Assembly: GCF_001570425.1 (NCBI RefSeq)
Contig: NZ_BCSX01000064.1
Coordinates: forward strand, 1-64,000
Direction: 5' to 3'
DNA length: 64,000 bases
From: Mycolicibacterium brisbanense
Lineage (GTDB): Bacteria > Actinomycetota > Actinomycetes > Mycobacteriales > Mycobacteriaceae
Under the pieces are notes generated by a model. The model had not been told where the DNA came from. It searched no databases and was given only the letters and a program-made list of their open reading frames with translations. The position numbers and the translations under genes were made by a program. Below, in pieces: positions 1-7,896 of the stretch; position 1 is the first letter of the stretch, and every line of letters begins with the position of its first letter.

Positions 1-2
1 CC

Positions 3-71
3 GGCGCCGGACCCTCCCTGATCCACCACACCGAAGTCCTACACACCCAACCCCAACCCACCCACAGCTGA
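3..71 (+). CDS. 3' end of a gene cut by the window edge
   Basis: The third reading frame is open from base 3 to a TGA at 69-71, and nearly every codon ends in C, the signature of real coding DNA in a high-GC actinobacterium. The visible C-terminus is 22 residues, ending in Pro-Thr-His-Ser. This is too short to assign; a LIHHTE stretch loosely recalls IS3-type integrases, but that is not enough for a call. Confidence 0.3.
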   Translation, partial: GAGPSLIHHTEVLHTQPQPTHS

Positions 72-179
72 CCGATGCCCCAGTCTCCTGCAATCGCAAG
101 ATGGGAACTTCTCAGCCCAAGCAATAATCTTGGGGAGGCTTCTCAGATGGACCGAAACCAGGAGACTGGAGGGTTGGCT

Positions 180-767
180 ATGCGGGTGTCCGCAGACGAA
201 CGACGAGGACAGCTGATTTCAGCGACCCTGGAACTAATGAGGCGTAAAGGCGTTCAGTCAGTAACCATGCGGGCTATCGCCAAGGAGGCCAACGCTCCGT
301 TGGCCACCGCCCATTATTGCTTCGACGACAAGAGCGAACTCATGGACGCGGCCGCCGAAGCATGGTTGAAGAACTTGAACCTATTCTCCCACGAGATTTC
401 GGTTCACCTGGGACTTCGTAAGGCCGTGGAACAAGTGGCCGAAGAGTACTGGCGTTCATTGACCGAAGAACCCGCAAGCCTCCTCGCTGAGATCGAACTC
501 ATTCTGTGGGCAACCCGTAACGCAGCGGTAAGTCCGCTGGCGGCGAAGATTTACCCCGCCTATGTGGTGGAGTTGGGGAATATCTTCTCTGCCGCGGCCA
601 AGAACAACGGTGATCAGTGCCAGATGGACATGACCACGCTTGTCCGGTCATTCCTGATGATCTACGACGGAGCGGCCATCCAGTACATGACCGATCCGAC
701 GGCAACTGATTTCCGGTCCATGTTTTTCACGATGGTGGATGCGCTTTTGATCAAGGCCGGCGTCTAA
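180..767 (+). CDS. TetR/AcrR-family transcriptional regulator
   Basis: A 195-residue predicted DNA-binding repressor. The N-terminal helix-turn-helix (about residues 10-55) has the TetR pattern: a helix ending ELMRRKG, then SVTMRAIAKEA and the recognition segment PLATAHYCFDDKSELMDAA. The rest is a helical ligand-binding domain without an identifiable ligand. I chose ATG 180 because GGAGGG lies seven bases upstream and the TetR helix begins directly after it; an upstream in-frame ATG at 75 would add 35 low-complexity residues. Codon use is less GC-biased than the neighbours, suggesting an accessory gene. It precedes a cupin gene and a permease whose upstream region carries palindromes, so local control is plausible but inferred. 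Confidence 0.85.
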   Translation: MRVSADERRGQLISATLELMRRKGVQSVTMRAIAKEANAPLATAHYCFDDKSELMDAAAEAWLKNLNLFSHEISVHLGLRKAVEQVAEEYWRSLTEEPASLLAEIELILWATRNAAVSPLAAKIYPAYVVELGNIFSAAAKNNGDQCQMDMTTLVRSFLMIYDGAAIQYMTDPTATDFRSMFFTMVDALLIKAGV

Positions 768-816
768 ACACAACGGCCACAACGGCATCCACCCGACAGG
801 GTGACTTGAACACTTT

Positions 817-832
817 GCACTGACCACAGTGC
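817..832. promoter_or_regulatory. Inverted repeat upstream of cupin gene
   Basis: GCACTG and CAGTGC arms flank a 4-bp ACCA spacer in the 277-bp gap between the TetR gene and the cupin gene. This could be a repressor operator or a weak hairpin. The remainder of the gap shows no gene. Confidence 0.35.
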
Positions 833-1007
833 GAGGGATGAGTTGGTGATGGGCGTGGTTCTTCGTTGACCTTGCCCGCCCCGTCAATCTCGAGCCTCAT
901 TCGCGGTTGGCAAGAAGTGGATCGGTGTGTCCCACCACGGGCTCGACTTTTGAACAGCCGGAAATCCGGTATGAGAAGTGTTCTCCTCGAGAATTCACGA
1001 ATAAGTG

Positions 1008-1020
1008 TCCGCATTGCGGA
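1008..1020. promoter_or_regulatory. Perfect 13-bp palindrome before cupin gene
   Basis: TCCGCA-T-TGCGGA is a perfect dyad ending 24 bp upstream of the cupin start codon, where a repressor would block transcription or initiation. The TetR protein encoded at 180-767 is the obvious candidate binder; this is inference from position and symmetry. Confidence 0.45.
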
Positions 1021-1044
1021 TTGCGCTGAAGAAACGGTTATGAA

Positions 1045-1455
1045 ATGACGAAATTCAGTCCCCAGCCGTCGACGCTGACGACGGGGAATGCCATCGATTC
1101 CTGGCCCGCCAAACCCATGGAAGCCTTGAAGGTCGAATGGCCCCGCATGCGCTGCAGGTTCATCAACGCCGACCCGGTCGGCGCCTGGAACGATTTCATC
1201 CTCTCCGAGTGGGAACTGGAGAGCTGCGGCTGGGAAGACTTCCACCCCCACACCGAGACCGCGTTCGTCATCGAAGGTGAGCTCCACATCGAATGCGATG
1301 GCGAGTCGGTCATCCTGGGGCCCGGCGATTCGGCTCGCGTGAACGCCGGACGCACCGGCCGGTATTCGGCGCCCGTGTACGCCCGGATGCTCGCCACCTA
1401 CGGGCCCAACCCGGACGGTATGGAATCCCACTCCTTCCGGTACTTCGAAATCTGA
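1045..1455 (+). CDS. Single-domain cupin protein
   Basis: A 136-residue protein with one cupin barrel. Motif 1 is visible as WEDFHPHTETAFVIEGE (metal-binding His pair and Glu) and motif 2 as GPGDSARVNAGRTGRYS, which lacks the usual second-motif His. The overall shape resembles EutQ-like or RmlC-like small cupins that bind small organic acids or sugars or act as epimerases or dioxygenases. The start is ATG 1045; it sits inside a short ATGAAATG context with only a weak purine-rich ribosome site. It is followed 275 bp later by an amino-acid permease on the same strand, so a shared role in metabolising an imported amine or amino acid is possible. Substrate unknown. Confidence 0.75.
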   Translation: MTKFSPQPSTLTTGNAIDSWPAKPMEALKVEWPRMRCRFINADPVGAWNDFILSEWELESCGWEDFHPHTETAFVIEGELHIECDGESVILGPGDSARVNAGRTGRYSAPVYARMLATYGPNPDGMESHSFRYFEI

Positions 1456-1729
1456 GTTCGGTGTCCCCGCATAGCCGCGCCAGCCCAGGCTCCTGACGAT
1501 CTCAACAGGCGCCGGCGTGAGCTGGCACAGGGAGAGACATCAGGAATGTCCTCCCGCCTCCAACTGAAAATGGCCAACCCGATATCCGCCCGTCTCGTGC
1601 ACCTCTACGGCGGTCATGGGTGCCGCGAAGCAAGCATCCGCTGCCGGCCCGATTCATCCTGCTGCAGGTCAGCCCTTCCACCAGCCAGCAGAACTGTTCG
1701 AAGTTTCACCGCTACCAAAGGAAAATCTC

Positions 1730-3220
1730 ATGAGTCAAGATACTTTGGATGGAGTTGATCACCTGAAAAGGTCGATCGACTGGAAGCAGGGCCTGGCCAT
1801 CGCGCTGGGTGTGCCCCTGCTGATCCTGCCGTCCTTGGGCTACCTGCCCAGCTACGTCGCGGCAGCCGCAATCCTCATCTGGGGTCTGTCGATCCTTCAG
1901 ACCTTCTTTCAGAACACCGCCTACGCCGAACTGGCCACCACATTCCCCGAAGCCTCCGGCCTGCCCGGCTTCGTGCAGCACGTGTTCCGCACCGAGAACT
2001 ACAAGGGCAAATACGACAAGGGCAAACTGCTCGGCGGCTCGTGCGCGTGGTTTTACGCCCTCGCCTGGAGCTCCGTACTGTCGATCTTCTCCATCCTGGT
2101 CGGCGGCTACCTCGAGGCGCTGTTCCCGTCGCTGGCCAACCACCTCACCTCATATCAGCTGGGCCTGCTCTCGGGCGTTGTCATCTTCACCCTGCTGTCC
2201 GTGGTGAACTGGTTCGGCCTCAGGGACGGCGCCATCCTCGGCTACATCCTCGCCGCAGTTTCCCTGATCCCTCTGGCCGTCCTGACCATCGCACCCTTCG
2301 CCACCGGCCACGTCGACATGGCCAACATCACCGGCAGCTGGGCACCGGCCGACTGGTCGTGGAACTCACATCACATCCTGATCCTGTTCGGCCTCTTCGC
2401 TATCGCGCTGTGGAGCACCGGCGGGTGGGAAACGGCCGCCATCTACGCCCCCGAATACAAGAACCCCGGCAGGGACGTCCCCAAGGCGCTGTACACCTGC
2501 GGCGTCATCTGCTTCTTCTCGTTCGTCCTGGTTCAAGCCGTGGTCATCGGCGTCCTCGGCGTCGATGGTGTTCAGGCCGAACCGATCTCACCCCTCGTCC
2601 CCGTCGCCCATGCCGTTTTCGGTGACGCCGGCACCACCATCACCATCATCATGCTGATCGCGGCGATGATCCTCATCATCCAAACCGCGTACCTGGGTTC
2701 CGCTCGCGCCCTGCACTCCATGGCAGAGGAGGGCAACCTGCCCCGAGTGCTCGGCCACACGAATCGGCGGGGAACCCCGTTCATCGCCATGTTCGCCGCC
2801 GCGGCATTCAACCTGGCGCTGCTCTTCATCGGATCTATCCCGGCAATCCTGGCGGCGTCCGCCATCGGCTACACCGCCGCCAACGGCATCGGCCTGTTCG
2901 CCTACGTCAAGGCCAAGACCAATCCCGCCTTCGCCAACCTGGAACGGCCCTTCAAGGCGCCCAAGGGCTGGAAGTGGGTCGCCCTCGCCTTCGGTCTGTT
3001 CAACCTGCCGCTGTGTGTGATCGGTGTGGTCTACCTCAACAGTCTCGAAATCGGCTGGACCTCAACGCTACTCGGCTTCGTGGTGCTGGCGTCCTTCATC
3101 CCGATCTGGCTGTACACGCAGCACGAGGTGAGGTCTCGCGCCGAGAAAGAACGGAGATCTGCCACGAACGCAGCAGACGATGTCATCGCCACCCAACAGG
3201 TGGACCGAAGCGTGATCTGA
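1730..3220 (+). CDS. APC-superfamily amino acid/amine permease
   Basis: A 496-residue polytopic membrane transporter with about 12 hydrophobic segments, starting right after a charged SIDWKQG leader. The early GVPLLILPSLGYL and FFQNTAYAELATTFPEASG segments match the APC fold, where a helix break binds substrate. ATG 1730 is chosen because AAAGGA precedes it by about seven bases and the first membrane helix begins about 20 residues later; an in-frame extension back to 1616 adds a non-hydrophobic leader of no family character. It ends just before a strong terminator. It is the first of three APC permeases in the window, and the cupin upstream is its only same-strand neighbour. Substrate cannot be read from sequence. 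Confidence 0.85.
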   Translation: MSQDTLDGVDHLKRSIDWKQGLAIALGVPLLILPSLGYLPSYVAAAAILIWGLSILQTFFQNTAYAELATTFPEASGLPGFVQHVFRTENYKGKYDKGKLLGGSCAWFYALAWSSVLSIFSILVGGYLEALFPSLANHLTSYQLGLLSGVVIFTLLSVVNWFGLRDGAILGYILAAVSLIPLAVLTIAPFATGHVDMANITGSWAPADWSWNSHHILILFGLFAIALWSTGGWETAAIYAPEYKNPGRDVPKALYTCGVICFFSFVLVQAVVIGVLGVDGVQAEPISPLVPVAHAVFGDAGTTITIIMLIAAMILIIQTAYLGSARALHSMAEEGNLPRVLGHTNRRGTPFIAMFAAAAFNLALLFIGSIPAILAASAIGYTAANGIGLFAYVKAKTNPAFANLERPFKAPKGWKWVALAFGLFNLPLCVIGVVYLNSLEIGWTSTLLGFVVLASFIPIWLYTQHEVRSRAEKERRSATNAADDVIATQQVDRSVI

Positions 3221-3243
3221 GTGGCGCGGTAACCGGAGAAGCG

Positions 3244-3276
3244 AAGACCCTGCAGTTCATCAACTGCAGGGTCTTT
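3244..3276 (+). terminator. Rho-independent-type terminator after permease
   Basis: A perfect 14-bp stem (3244-3257 with 3262-3275) around a CATC tetraloop ends in a short T run. It lies 24 bp after the permease stop and faces the convergent TetR gene, so it may serve both strands. Confidence 0.85.
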
Positions 3277-3322
3277 GCGTGGATCTTTTGCGGCCCAGAG
3301 GGTTTCGCGTACCCGCGGCAGT

Positions 3323-3985
3323 TCAGCTGGGCGGGGCCACCTTTGGTGCCTTGGCTGTCGGCAAGCCGTTACGCCGGACGAATTCACGTGACTTGATGAG
3401 GAATTCGAGTTGCTCAGCCACATCGCGCAGCGGCTCGGCGGTGCGCGACGAGCGGCACAGCACCACGGCGCCTTCGAGTGCGGCGATACACATGACTGCC
3501 AGCGATGCGGCGTCGGGTCGGTCGAAGCCGTCGGCGGCAAAGGCTCGGGTCAGCGCGGCGCGCCAGCGGCCGAAGATCTCGCCTGCTGCTTCGGTGAGTT
3601 GCGGTTCGTCGTCGAGCGGGCCGATCGCCGCGGCGACCACCGGGCAGCCCGCCGTGAAGTCGCTGTCGGCGAGCAGTCGCTCCCAGAACTCCACGAACGT
3701 GCGGACCAGCGGCAGGCCCCCGCCCTCGGCGTCCCGGTCGATGACGGTTCCGATGGTGTTGCCCGCCAGTTGCAACGCCTCGGCGAGGATCTGGTTCCGG
3801 CCATCGGGGAAATGGTGATACACCGAACCGCGCGGAGCGCCGCTGCGGGACAACACCTCGTCGATGGTCACGCCTGCCGCGCCGCGTTCCCGAAGCACCT
3901 CGACGGCGCTGACAAGCATGCGGGTGCGGGTGGAGCCGCGCTTGGTGCGGGGCACCTGGGCGAGCGGAGCGACGGGATCGGGCAT
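3323..3985 (-). CDS. TetR-family regulator (LmrA/YxaF type)
   Basis: A 220-residue repressor. The helix-turn-helix is clear: RTRMLVSAVEVLRERG, then VTIDEVLSRSGAPRGSVYHHFPDG, the last phrase being typical of the LmrA/YxaF branch of TetR proteins. A C-terminal domain with FTAGCPVVAAA is also characteristic of that branch. ATG 3985 is my choice; a TTG at 4030 would add 15 residues, and that extension contains a 30-bp direct duplication of the start region, so the true N-terminus is uncertain. The gene is divergent from echA1, and the gap between them carries an inverted repeat, suggesting control of itself and possibly echA1. Confidence 0.8.
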   Translation of the reverse strand: MPDPVAPLAQVPRTKRGSTRTRMLVSAVEVLRERGAAGVTIDEVLSRSGAPRGSVYHHFPDGRNQILAEALQLAGNTIGTVIDRDAEGGGLPLVRTFVEFWERLLADSDFTAGCPVVAAAIGPLDDEPQLTEAAGEIFGRWRAALTRAFAADGFDRPDAASLAVMCIAALEGAVVLCRSSRTAEPLRDVAEQLEFLIKSREFVRRNGLPTAKAPKVAPPS

Positions 3986-4211
3986 CTCGGCGAGCGAAGT
4001 TACGGGATCAGGCAACACGTTCCTGGACAAGTTGTGTCGGCCGCCGCAGCAGGCCGCGTGGGCTGACGTGCAGCGTCGGGGCGTGCGGTGTGCGGATCTG
4101 GTGGGTGAACCGGTGACCGGCGATGTTGACTTCTACGACCCACATCGTGCACCACCCTTCTATGTTGTCGAGCATATTCAGACATAACCGGCGCTGAGTA
4201 ACGATCGGCTA

Positions 4212-4225
4212 ACCAGTGTGCTGGT
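4212..4225. promoter_or_regulatory. Inverted repeat between tetR and echA1
   Basis: ACCAG-TGTG-CTGGT lies in the 350-bp gap between the divergent TetR gene and echA1, in locally AT-richer DNA typical of a promoter. Candidate repressor site; no other gene-like structure is seen in the gap. Confidence 0.4.
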
Positions 4226-4337
4226 ACCTAGCAGAATAGCAGGTTAACAGCTTCCCAATGTGTTTGCTGGCTTGATTGTGATCATTCTGAAATTATGATG
4301 CCTTGCATAATTGGACGTTGTGGAGTTGACTCCGTCC

Positions 4338-5141
4338 ATGACCGGTACCAGTGCGTTGACCCTCGAGACGGTGACCTTGGAGCGGGACGGGCATGTCCTG
4401 CTGATGGGGCTGAACCGGCCGGAGAAGCGCAATGCCTTCAACGTCACGATGCTCACGGATTTATCCCGGGCCTACGGACTGCTCGAGGCCGACGACGAGC
4501 TGAGGGCCGGGGTCTTGTTTGCCCACGGCGATCACTTCACGGCGGGTCTCGACCTCGTCAACGTCGCACCGCACATCGCGGGCGGCAGTCTGCCTGCTCC
4601 GGACGACGGACGTGACCCGTGGCGGCTCGACGGCGACTGGACGAAGCCGGTCGTGGCCGCGGCTCAGGGGCGGTGTCTGACACTCGGCATCGAACTGCTG
4701 CTGGCGGCCGACATTCGGATCGCCGCTGCGGACACCCGGTTCGCCCAGATCGAGGTGCTGCGCGGCATCTACCCGTTCGGCGGCGCCACCTTGCGATTGC
4801 CGCGCCAGACGGGCTGGGGCAACGCGATGCGGTGGTTGCTGACCGGTGACGAGTTCGACGCTGCCGAGGCCTATCGGATCGGGCTGGTGCAGGAGGTCGG
4901 AGAGAACGCCGCGGCGGCGATCGCGCGGGCTCGCGAGATTGCCCATACCATCGCCGACCGGGCCGCGCCGCTGGGTGTGCGAGCCACTCTGGCCTCGGCC
5001 CATACCGCCGCCAATGAGGGCGATGCCGCGGCCATCGCGCGGTTGCGCCCGGATGTCGCGAAACTGTTCGGCACCGCCGACGCCGCGGAGGGTGTGCAGT
5101 CGTTCATCGAGCGCCGCGCGGCGTCATTCACGGGTCGCTAG
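4338..5141 (+). CDS. echA1: Enoyl-CoA hydratase/isomerase-family protein EchA1
   Basis: A 267-residue crotonase-fold protein. The oxyanion-hole strand is visible around VLFAHGDHFTAGLDL and the second around AAQGRCLTLGIELLLAADIRIA. The residues usually acting as catalytic acid/base (two Glu in classical hydratases) are not obvious at the canonical positions, so the exact activity on acyl-CoA is open. Synteny with the following aldehyde dehydrogenase, methyltransferase and glycosyltransferase matches the M. tuberculosis Rv0222 neighbourhood. Start ATG 4338 gives the MTGTSALTLETVTLERDG beginning typical of this protein; the in-frame TTG at 4311 is unlikely. It ends immediately before a 22-bp stem terminator. 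Confidence 0.85.
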   Translation: MTGTSALTLETVTLERDGHVLLMGLNRPEKRNAFNVTMLTDLSRAYGLLEADDELRAGVLFAHGDHFTAGLDLVNVAPHIAGGSLPAPDDGRDPWRLDGDWTKPVVAAAQGRCLTLGIELLLAADIRIAAADTRFAQIEVLRGIYPFGGATLRLPRQTGWGNAMRWLLTGDEFDAAEAYRIGLVQEVGENAAAAIARAREIAHTIADRAAPLGVRATLASAHTAANEGDAAAIARLRPDVAKLFGTADAAEGVQSFIERRAASFTGR

Positions 5142-5151
5142 GTTTGCCGAA

Positions 5152-5200
5152 CAGACGTGAAGGTCCCCTTTTTCGGCAAAAAAGGGGACCTTCACGTCTG
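5152..5200. terminator. Bidirectional terminator, 22-bp perfect stem
   Basis: Arms 5152-5173 and 5179-5200 are exact reverse complements around a 5-base loop. The inner end of the stem pairs a T5 tract with A residues. It separates echA1 (plus) from the convergent small gene (minus), so it can stop transcription both ways. Confidence 0.9.
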
Positions 5201-5227
5201 CTCGCGCGGGAACTCGCGCGGGGGAAA

Positions 5228-5449
5228 TCAGCCGGCGTTCTCCAGCGCCACCAGAGCGGCCGCGACGGCGAAGAACTTGTTGGCGCCCAGCTGGCGCACG
5301 GTCTTGATGTTGAATGCTTCCTCGAGGTGCTTGGCGTCGGCGTCGGTCACGCCGGCCAGCGCCGCGGGCGACGCATCCAGGATTTCCTTGAGGCTCTTCT
5401 CCTCGTAAGCCTTGTCGAGCGATTTGGCCAGATCAACCGAGACTGCCAT
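5228..5449 (-). CDS. Small conserved helical protein (73 aa)
   Basis: A 73-residue soluble protein without signal peptide or membrane segment. It looks all-helical, and the central part (ALAGVTDADAKHLEEAF followed by IKTVRQLGANKFFAVA) has the spacing of a helix-hairpin-helix-like small domain in which an alpha-helical hairpin is followed by an IKTV(R)QL segment. It lies 110 bp downstream of the aldehyde dehydrogenase on the same strand, and GGAGAAGCCCG precedes its ATG, giving a good ribosome site. Function unknown; co-expression with the dehydrogenase is possible, although a small hairpin lies between them. Confidence 0.75.
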   Translation of the reverse strand: MAVSVDLAKSLDKAYEEKSLKEILDASPAALAGVTDADAKHLEEAFNIKTVRQLGANKFFAVAAALVALENAG

Positions 5450-5522
5450 CGGGCTTCTCCCTAGGGTCGTTTGCTACGGGTGGTCGAACGGGCGCCACCG
5501 TAACTGGACAACCTGGGCATCG

Positions 5523-5542
5523 CCTGCCAGTTTCCTGGCAGG
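5523..5542. terminator. Small hairpin between dehydrogenase and small gene
   Basis: CCTGCCAG and CTGGCAGG arms with a TTTC loop lie 18 bp after the aldehyde dehydrogenase stop. No T run follows on the minus strand, so it may be an attenuator or mRNA end rather than a strong terminator. Confidence 0.45.
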
Positions 5543-5559
5543 GTCACCGCTGCGGAGAC

Positions 5560-7053
5560 CTACTCGGGTGTGTAACCGAACGGCAGCAGCACGCTCTTGG
5601 CCTGGCAGTAGGCCTCGATACCCTCCGGGCCGTTCTCCCGGCCGATGCCCGAGTTCTTGTATCCGCCGAACGGCGCGCCCGGGTCGAACGCGTACATGTT
5701 CACGCCGTAGGTGCCGGTGCGGATCTTGCTCGCGATCTCCATCGCCTTCGGGATGTTGGTGGTGTACACGCTGCCGGCCAGCCCGTAGACCGAGTCGTTG
5801 GCGATGCGGATGGCGTCTTCCTCGGTGTCGAACGGGATCACCACCAGCACCGGACCGAAAATCTCCTCTTGCGCGATGGTCATCGCGTTGTCGACGTCGG
5901 CGAACACCGTCGGCTGCACGAACCAGCCCGAATCCAGACCTTCGGGGCGGCCGCCGCCCGTCACGATGCGCGCGCCTTCCTCCACGCCCTTGCGGATGTA
6001 GCCCTCGACCCGGTCGCGTTGCTTCTCGCTGATCAGCGGGCCGATCATGGCTGCCGGATCGTCGGGGAGGCCGACCTTCATGGCCGCGACGCCTGCGGAC
6101 ACCTTCTCGACGACCTCGTCGTAGCGGGACCGCGGCGCCAGGATGCGGGTCTGTCCGACGCAGGCCTGGCCGCAGTTCATCAGGCCGGAGAAGATCAGCA
6201 TCGGCAGCGTGGAATCGAGGTCGGCGTCTTCCAGGATGATCGCCGCGGATTTGCCACCGAGCTCCAGCGTGCACGGCTTGAGCCGTTCGGCGGCGACCTT
6301 GCCGATCTCCTTGCCGACCGCACTCGATCCGGTGAACGTGAACTTGTCGATCTCGGGGTTGGCGATCAGCGCACGCCCGGTGTCCGGACCGCCCGGGACG
6401 ACCGACAGCACGCCTTCGGGTAGTCCGGCCTCGGCGAACGCTCGGACCATCGCGAACACCGACAGCGGCGTCTCGGCAGCCGGCTTGAGGACGACCGTGC
6501 AACCGGCCAGCAGCGCCGGGCCGAGCTTGTTCGCGGCCAGGAAGAACGGCACGTTCCAGGCCGCGACCGCAGCGACGACGCCGATGGGCTCGCGTGTCAC
6601 CAAGGTCTGGCCATAGATGCCGTCGCGGATCTCGCTCCAGCTGAACTTGTCGACGGCGGAGGTGGCGTAGTAGTTGAACGACGACATCGCCGCGCCGTAC
6701 TGCATCATGTCGACGATGCTGGCGGGCTGACCGGTTTCGGCGGCCAGCAGGAACTTCAGTTCGTCGGCGCGCTCTTCCATGATCTTGACCGCGCGTGCCA
6801 GGACAGCGGCCCGCTCGGCAGGTTTCATGCCGGGCCACGGGCCGTCGTCGAACGCGGCGCGGGCAGCGGCACACGCGGCGTCCACATCGGCCTGGGTGGC
6901 CAGCGGCACCTTGCCGACCAGCTCACCGGTGGCGGGGGAGTGCACCTCGATCACCTCGGCCGTGGCCGGCTCGACCCACTGGCCGCCGATGAACAGCTTG
7001 TCCCACTCGGTCTGAAACGCGGTCGCGGATGAGCTCTGTGTCATGGAGGTCAC
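5560..7053 (-). CDS. NAD(P)-dependent aldehyde dehydrogenase
   Basis: A 497-residue soluble ALDH-superfamily enzyme oxidising an aldehyde to a carboxylate with NAD(P)+. The catalytic parts are complete: general-base Glu264 in LELGGKS, nucleophile Cys298 in NCGQACVG, the Rossmann GSSAVG loop near 242-247 and the C-terminal PFGGYKNSGIG motif. Length is standard. The gene corresponds in position to M. tuberculosis Rv0223c, between echA1 and the methyltransferase. The natural aldehyde is unknown; the three window ALDHs are clearly distinct in sequence, so each probably serves its own pathway. Confidence 0.9.
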   Translation of the reverse strand: MTSMTQSSSATAFQTEWDKLFIGGQWVEPATAEVIEVHSPATGELVGKVPLATQADVDAACAAARAAFDDGPWPGMKPAERAAVLARAVKIMEERADELKFLLAAETGQPASIVDMMQYGAAMSSFNYYATSAVDKFSWSEIRDGIYGQTLVTREPIGVVAAVAAWNVPFFLAANKLGPALLAGCTVVLKPAAETPLSVFAMVRAFAEAGLPEGVLSVVPGGPDTGRALIANPEIDKFTFTGSSAVGKEIGKVAAERLKPCTLELGGKSAAIILEDADLDSTLPMLIFSGLMNCGQACVGQTRILAPRSRYDEVVEKVSAGVAAMKVGLPDDPAAMIGPLISEKQRDRVEGYIRKGVEEGARIVTGGGRPEGLDSGWFVQPTVFADVDNAMTIAQEEIFGPVLVVIPFDTEEDAIRIANDSVYGLAGSVYTTNIPKAMEIASKIRTGTYGVNMYAFDPGAPFGGYKNSGIGRENGPEGIEAYCQAKSVLLPFGYTPE

Positions 7054-7101
7054 ATTACCCAGTTTCGGGAAAAACGAGAACCTGTTCCAATCGGTGGATT
7101 T

Positions 7102-7863
7102 TCACGGCTGCAGGACGAGCACCAGATTGCTCACCAGAAACTCGCGCAACCGCGGCACCGACGTCATCCACCAAGCCCATCGCGGGTGGTAGCGGGGAAA
7201 TGCGGCCACCAGCGCTCCTGTGCTGGCCGCCCACTGCAGCCCGTCGGCGGCGGACACCGCGAACAACGACGACCCGTAGTCGTTCTTGGGTCGATGGCCG
7301 TGTTTGCGGGTGTACCTCTCCGCGGCACGCGCCCCGCCGAGATAGTGCGTCAGCCCCATTTCGTGCCCACCGAACGGACCCAGCCACACCGTGTAGGACA
7401 GCACCACCAGCCCGCCCGGCCGGGTGATCCTCAGCATTTCGTTGCCCAACAGCCACGGGTGCGGCACGTGCTCGGCCACATTGGAGGACAGGCAGATGTC
7501 CACGCTGCCGTCGGCGAAGGGCAGTGCCATCCCGGACGCCCGCACGAACATCCCGCCGTCGGCGTCCCCCGCGGGGCCGGCATGCATTTCGCGGGGATCG
7601 GGTTCGACCCCGACGTAGCGCATGCCCGCGCTGTCGAACGCGGAGGCGAAGTAACCGGGCCCACCGCCCACGTCGACCACGGTCCGTCCCGCCGCGAGCT
7701 CACCGGTGCAACCGGTCCACAGGTCAGTGACCATCGCGACGGTGTCCTCGGCCAGTGCGCCGTAGAACCGGGCGGGGTCGCTCTGCTCGAAGCGGAATTC
7801 GCTCAGCAGTTGCACCGAGCGGCGCAGTCTGGCTCGGCGGGCAAAGAGTGCGGTGGGCTGCAC
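7102..7863 (-). CDS. SAM-dependent class I methyltransferase
   Basis: A 253-residue methyltransferase. Motif I is VVDVGGGPGYFASAF (about residues 61-75), followed by an acidic motif (VGVEPDP) that would hold the SAM ribose and ICLSSNVAEHVPHPW as motif IV, the Methyltransf_11 pattern. The C-terminal part, with PRYHPRWAWWMTSVP, is typical of the mycobacterial Rv0224c type. The gene is divergent from the GT4 glycosyltransferase with only 33 bp between start codons, so their promoters overlap. The target is not evident; a cell-envelope glycolipid is suggested only by the neighbours. Confidence 0.85.
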   Translation of the reverse strand: MQPTALFARRARLRRSVQLLSEFRFEQSDPARFYGALAEDTVAMVTDLWTGCTGELAAGRTVVDVGGGPGYFASAFDSAGMRYVGVEPDPREMHAGPAGDADGGMFVRASGMALPFADGSVDICLSSNVAEHVPHPWLLGNEMLRITRPGGLVVLSYTVWLGPFGGHEMGLTHYLGGARAAERYTRKHGHRPKNDYGSSLFAVSAADGLQWAASTGALVAAFPRYHPRWAWWMTSVPRLREFLVSNLVLVLQP

Positions 7864-7896
7864 CCGCCCAAACTACTCACCGGTACGCTCGACACG

